This document shows positions 60,271 through 64,000 of a DNA stretch of 64,000 nucleotides, piece by piece. The notes beneath the pieces are model-generated. The model made no database searches and was not told the origin of the DNA. It saw only the letters and a list, made by a program, of their open reading frames with translations. The position numbers and the translations under genes were made by a program. Source of the DNA: Paragonimus westermani (taxonomy: Eukaryota > Platyhelminthes > Trematoda > Plagiorchiida > Troglotrematidae); contig QNGE01000910.1 of the NCBI GenBank assembly GCA_008508345.1, forward strand, positions 125,397 to 189,396, given 5' to 3'. Each line of letters begins with the position of its first letter. Position 1 is the stretch's first letter.

Positions 60271-60329
60271 AGTTAAACTGGTTGCATCTAATCGTGTTGA
60301 AGCCAGCATCGAAGGTGGATTCGTGGTTC
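60271..60329 (-). CDS. Putative claspin-like gene exon 2
   Basis: A GTTGATTTTAG acceptor and a GTAAGT donor bound 59 bp: TTNPPSMLASTRLDATSLT, after a codon shared with exon 1. Phases fit exons 1 and 3. Too short for homology. Confidence 0.35.
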
Positions 60330-60334
60330 CTAAA

Positions 60335-61640
60335 ATCAACAATTTTCCCATGGATAATTATTAACAATGCATAAGCATATTGGTGGATGAAACGACCAAG
60401 TTACACTTTGTATCAGGTGGAAAAAGGTGGCGACCGATGCCCTAAAAACAGGGTGAAGTTTTTACAAAAACACAACAGCCATATGTTCTAAACCCGTATA
60501 CATGTCAACACTGTTCGGGAGGACAGTCACGGTCCAGTAGAGATCAACGAACAACAGAAGCGCTGTAGGTAGATGCTGTGAGTGAATGTAAAGTAATCGA
60601 ACAAGATAACGTTTCAATAACCGAATCACATGATAGAAGAAAAAAGGCAGACTAATAAGTGGGTTAAGAGATGACATGATAAAGTGTGAAGTGTTTGGAA
60701 CGAAGCCGGTCTTCGAGGTGCCAAGCAAATGTAAAAGTCTAAGTGACTTGTTTGTGGGTTGAGGGTTTAAAACCGGAAGCTCCGCAGTACGCGAGTTGAA
60801 GCCATACAAAAAGCAGTGATCTAATTGGAGGAATACACTCAAAAACCCAATCACATGGCATTATTATATGCGGAGTACCGGACACGAACACATTAAAACG
60901 ATCCAGGTGTCAGTTGGTTTATGCCTTACAAGCTCGTAAAAAGTAAAACTGACCAAAAGTTCAGTTTTATTTCTTTGAGTGGTAATGCAATATTATGATT
61001 CCTGAGTGACGGGCTGGTGTATTCATTAGGTCATAACAGTAAGCCAGAATCCCATCAGAGAGAAATCTTCGGAATTTGTGGCACCCCATTTGATTGAGAT
61101 TTACGGGAAGAAAGCACGGCCACACATATTCGATGTCTAAAACTGGAAAATCAGCATGATGGGCTACTCATATCACTGATGAGTAGTGTGTAACCGGCAC
61201 AACGATACTAGCAGCTGTTCTCCTAGCCAACATGGTATAGGGACCGCATCGTCATGCGCTTTGTGCACAGAAATCCAAGAGTGGATGGTTGGGATTTCGA
61301 TAGCTATACGAGCAATCAGTGACCAATTAGTGGCAGTACGAAAATAAGTGTGCCTATAGGTGGTGACCTGGCAGGCACGGACAGATCACGAGAACTGTCA
61401 AAATCATAGCCATGCAAACTTCAGATGATGATAAACAAAAAAAGTGCAATAACTCGAGATTGTGCGGATTTATTTCGTTGTTTTTTTTCTGTTTAGAGAA
61501 CTGTTTTTGTTTGACATTCATTCACTGAACGAAAGCATCCAGTGTATGCGAAACATTCAATAACGTGCGTACACAGCTGCAGTCAAGCATGATATTGTTG
61601 ATAATCAACATGCTCATATTATCACGAGATTGAAACAGGC
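60335..61640 (-). other. Putative claspin-like intron
   Basis: A 130-codon minus frame at 60462-60854 is hydrophobic and unmatched. No repeat recognised. Confidence 0.3.
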
Positions 61641-61646
61641 ACTTAC

Positions 61647-61751
61647 GATCCAGGATTGTAGAGTACTCTGAGGCGAATAGATCCACATCACCAGGTCCAA
61701 GCGTACCTTGAGGACGACGAGTGTTGTCCAGGCAAAGCTTGTCGGTTGACG
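61647..61751 (-). CDS. Putative claspin-like gene exon 1 found (not the true first exon)
   Basis: A GCCTTGTAG acceptor and a GTAAGT donor bound 105 bp: STDKLCLDNTRRPQGTLGPG then DVDLFASEYSTILD. Phase is 1 at both ends. It is internal by phase, so the initiation codon lies further 5', probably outside the window. Confidence 0.35.
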
Positions 61752-61754
61752 CTA

Positions 61755-62735
61755 CAAGGCATAGCATAAAGAGACATCAACGACCAAGTTAAAATGAATG
61801 AAACGATTAACAGACATTGTTCCGTTCGCAGGCCAAGAAGACGCGCTATCCGGAAAGAAAATAACATCAACCCATGATCCACAGTTACGGACGACAGCTC
61901 CGACTCACCAGTCAAGCACCAAACATTTGAGCACCCCCCCAATTAGAGCAGCTTACTTCGAAAGCCAACATTCAGCTAGCTGCCTGCTGGCATTAACTAA
62001 GCTCAAGGCCGAACCAACTTGAATTGATAACAAACGACTTCTTCGAAGAAACCTTGGCATTCGCATTCGCCTTTGGTCGCACGTATATGACAAAAGTGGA
62101 GCAAGTAAGGTGGGAAAAAGGAGACTACGCACTACAACCTACGACCGTCATTCGAGTAGCCACCAGTGCACTAGTGAATAAGCTAATGGGTTATCGTTGG
62201 CCAGAGTCTTGATAATGCCCAGAACTGAAAATCAACTAACCAGAAAATAGACGATGAGCAAAGAAAGCGAATGAACGGCACGTGGTCAGACTAATACCAT
62301 TCGGATGATCACAGGTGGGTGTCTGGGTGGAAATTTACCTGATGCATAACTGGTGGCGCAGGATTGATTGGGCAAGTCTGTATAATCTTCCAAACCCAGA
62401 AGGTGTTGGAATCTTGAATAGCCGCTTTTCTACAAAGCAACAGAGTGTGAACAGATCCGATAAAGTAATATTTACTCGGTCTACGTTAAATAACACAGAA
62501 AAGTGCGAGTGTTGAAGCACAGTCAATGAGATTAGATGTCTTAGGTATGACACTGACATGGTGACGAAATATTAGCAGTGTTTATGGAGGACGATGAAAA
62601 AACAATCCATCTGTAATGCGATAGACGGCATCGTTTCTATGGGGTAATCCGGAACTCCACGTTCGACCTAAATGTACAACACTCATCCTAGCAATCTAAT
62701 TGTGTTACTTATGAGTAATCTGCAATAGTCGGCAA
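61755..62735. other. No gene recognised
   Basis: Short frames on both strands; nothing assignable. Confidence 0.3.
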
Positions 62736-62741
62736 TTTAAA

Positions 62742-63235
62742 ATGATACCAGTAAGAACAAACCAGAGCTGTTCGACTTATTCACCTGGTAGCAGGAAACA
62801 TGCTCCTAAACAGCAGAGTTACACAGACCCATCTCGCAAGCAGGACGAGGATTTATGGACAAGAATCCCGAGTGTTTATCATTTCCACTGGTGTTTACCA
62901 GGATTGTCATGGATGAAATTCTGGAAACTGCGCTTGAGGAATCTAGTGAGCCTGATGTTGAGTTCCTTTTTTGCGCTAGATTGACCGGCATGGAGTGTGC
63001 GGATGACATTCTCTTACTTAGCTCCTCTGCAGGCCGTTCTGAACAAGATGAGTAATCGGGCTGGTTTGTATAGAATGCGCTTCGCACATTCAAGAGTATT
63101 ACACTCCTAGCTTCTTTACTGATGGCAATCCATTTGACACTGCGGAAGCGTTCACATGCTCGGGGTTGAACTATCGCGTTGACTTGGGATACTGCCGATT
63201 GGATATCGGTGAGGATAACAAGGATATAATTTGTC
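62742..63235 (+). pseudogene. RTE-like RT fragment with ADD catalytic box
   Basis: VFTRIVMDEILETALEESSE then LTGMECADDILLLSSSAGRS cover the F-x-x-V-V-D-E-I-L and Y-A-D-D-I-V-L-L blocks, with C in place of Y. FFTDGNPFDTAEAFTCSGLN follows after a frame change, then homology stops at about 63.23 kb. Confidence 0.75.
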
Positions 63236-63245
63236 TTTTTTAGCC

Positions 63246-64000
63246 AGCTTTAGTTTTAGGCATCGTGCACGTCATTCCTATACTTGACGCCCTCCATCTC
63301 TGAATCAAACCTGGTCTCAGATACACCACATAGCTGTTAGTTATAGGTGGCGGGGTCCCATTCAGGACTGTCATTCCTGGTGGAGTACATACCTAGATTC
63401 AGATCATCCGCTGGCACGTTGTCGTTTCGTACTCCCTTTTGATAGGCAACGACCCCACCGACAGCAACGATTGGCGGTTGAGAAACTGACTATACCGTGG
63501 GTGAAGCATAAATGTCACACCAGATTAGAAAGCTGGCTTAATAGTTCTCAGTGCGAAGATCCTCATCGCTTCTGGACCCAGATCACACAGGCTAATCGTG
63601 AAGCAGATAGTGTGGCATGCGGCAGAAGGAACATCCCTCCTGGCAGTTCATATAACAAATGTAGAAGAGATGTCCGTAGGAAACTGAAACGACGTAGCCT
63701 AAAGGCTGATCGTGAGGCTTGGTTATTGGGAAAAGTTAAGCAAATGGAGACGGCTTTTGCTCCAGGAACTACTGGCGAACTGTTTAAGCTTATCCGTGCC
63801 ACTGGTCTCAGGCGACCGTCTGTCAGGGAAGCTATCAGCGAGACAGATGGCACGTTCATCTATATTAAGTCCAGAAGGTTAGAGCGGTGAGCGGAACACT
63901 TTGAGGGTCAATTTAACTGGCCTCCTGCTTCTATCGCGTTGCCGCCACAAACTTGTAATGTAGTGCTCTGGTCGGTAGACCTAGAACCACCCACTGAGAC
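63246..64000 (+). pseudogene. RTE-like endonuclease end, linker and RT start, running off the window
   Basis: It begins within the nuclease end: WSQIHHIAVSYRWRGPIQDC then HSWWSTYLDSDHPLARCRF (Y-R-W and S-D-H blocks). A linker frame of 139 codons (63471-63890) includes RRDIRR-like basic stretches (CRRDVRRKLKRRSLKADREA) and GELFKLIRATGLRRPSVREA. AEHFEGQFNWPPAS and SVDLEPPTE then lead to the window end. Two TGG tryptophan codons have become TGA, one before RPPSL and one before AEHF. Otherwise it is one of the best-preserved copies. Confidence 0.8.

Noticed and set aside
63246..63890. Alternative genetic code (TGA as Trp), since two conserved tryptophans are TGA
   Set aside because: The copy has other decay features, and TGG to TGA is a common transition. 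Claspin exons keep TGG for tryptophan, and flatworm nuclear genes use the standard code.
1..64000. CRISPR arrays, bacterial operons, rRNA
   Set aside because: No regularly spaced repeats, no operon-like gene packing and no rRNA-like stretches were seen.

Overview
This window looks like eukaryotic nuclear DNA from a flatworm, most likely a digenean trematode. There are no compact operons. The one gene I can name is broken into short exons with GT..AG borders. Most other recognisable sequence is decayed transposable elements of kinds common in trematodes: Penelope-like elements with GIY-YIG endonuclease, EN-RT non-LTR elements of an RTE-like type and a CR1/Jockey-like type, tRNA-derived SINEs and Tc1/mariner-like scraps. 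The base composition seems less AT-rich than a schistosome by eye. Species and lineage are inference.

Layout. 0-9 kb: a partial minus-strand reading frame for an unrecognised membrane or secreted protein (1-345), non-LTR fragments, a Penelope-like element (2.8-4.5 kb) and a long decayed CR1/Jockey-like element (4.9-7.5 kb). 9-11.2 kb: Penelope terminal repeats with long hairpins and hammerhead-ribozyme-like motifs, around an N-terminal Penelope RT fragment. 11-19 kb: mostly unassigned, with a degenerate tRNA-like element and a Tc1-like remnant. 19.0-19.6 kb: a near-identical direct copy of 107-567, carrying the start of the same unknown gene. 21-25.3 kb: an RTE-like pseudogene and a second Penelope-like fragment. 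25.7-27.8 kb: a tRNA-derived SINE inside an inverted repeat, a relative of it, and the 3' end of another non-LTR element with a zinc-finger tail.

32.9-61.8 kb: I reconstruct one long minus-strand gene. The centre (36.4-38.0 kb) is a good match to Claspin, the S-phase checkpoint adaptor that brings CHK1 to ATR. Sixteen exon candidates were found. Their phases agree at every junction except one, between 40.1 and 38.0 kb, where an exon is probably missing. The N-terminal exons are supported mainly by splice sites and phase. Two adjacent 99-bp exons look like a tandem exon duplication. Introns carry non-LTR elements, a SINE resembling the schistosome Sm-alpha family, Penelope terminal-repeat debris and two copies of a 96-bp repeat with a hammerhead-like core.

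58.8-64 kb holds more non-LTR fragments, two of them joined end to end at about 63.24 kb. The strongest signals beyond annotation are a 1-kb nearly identical inverted pair of already dead RT fragments 13 kb apart (31.5 and 45.7 kb), the 461-bp direct duplication of a gene start, and the recurring hammerhead-like motifs. All calls come from reading the sequence by eye, with no database search.
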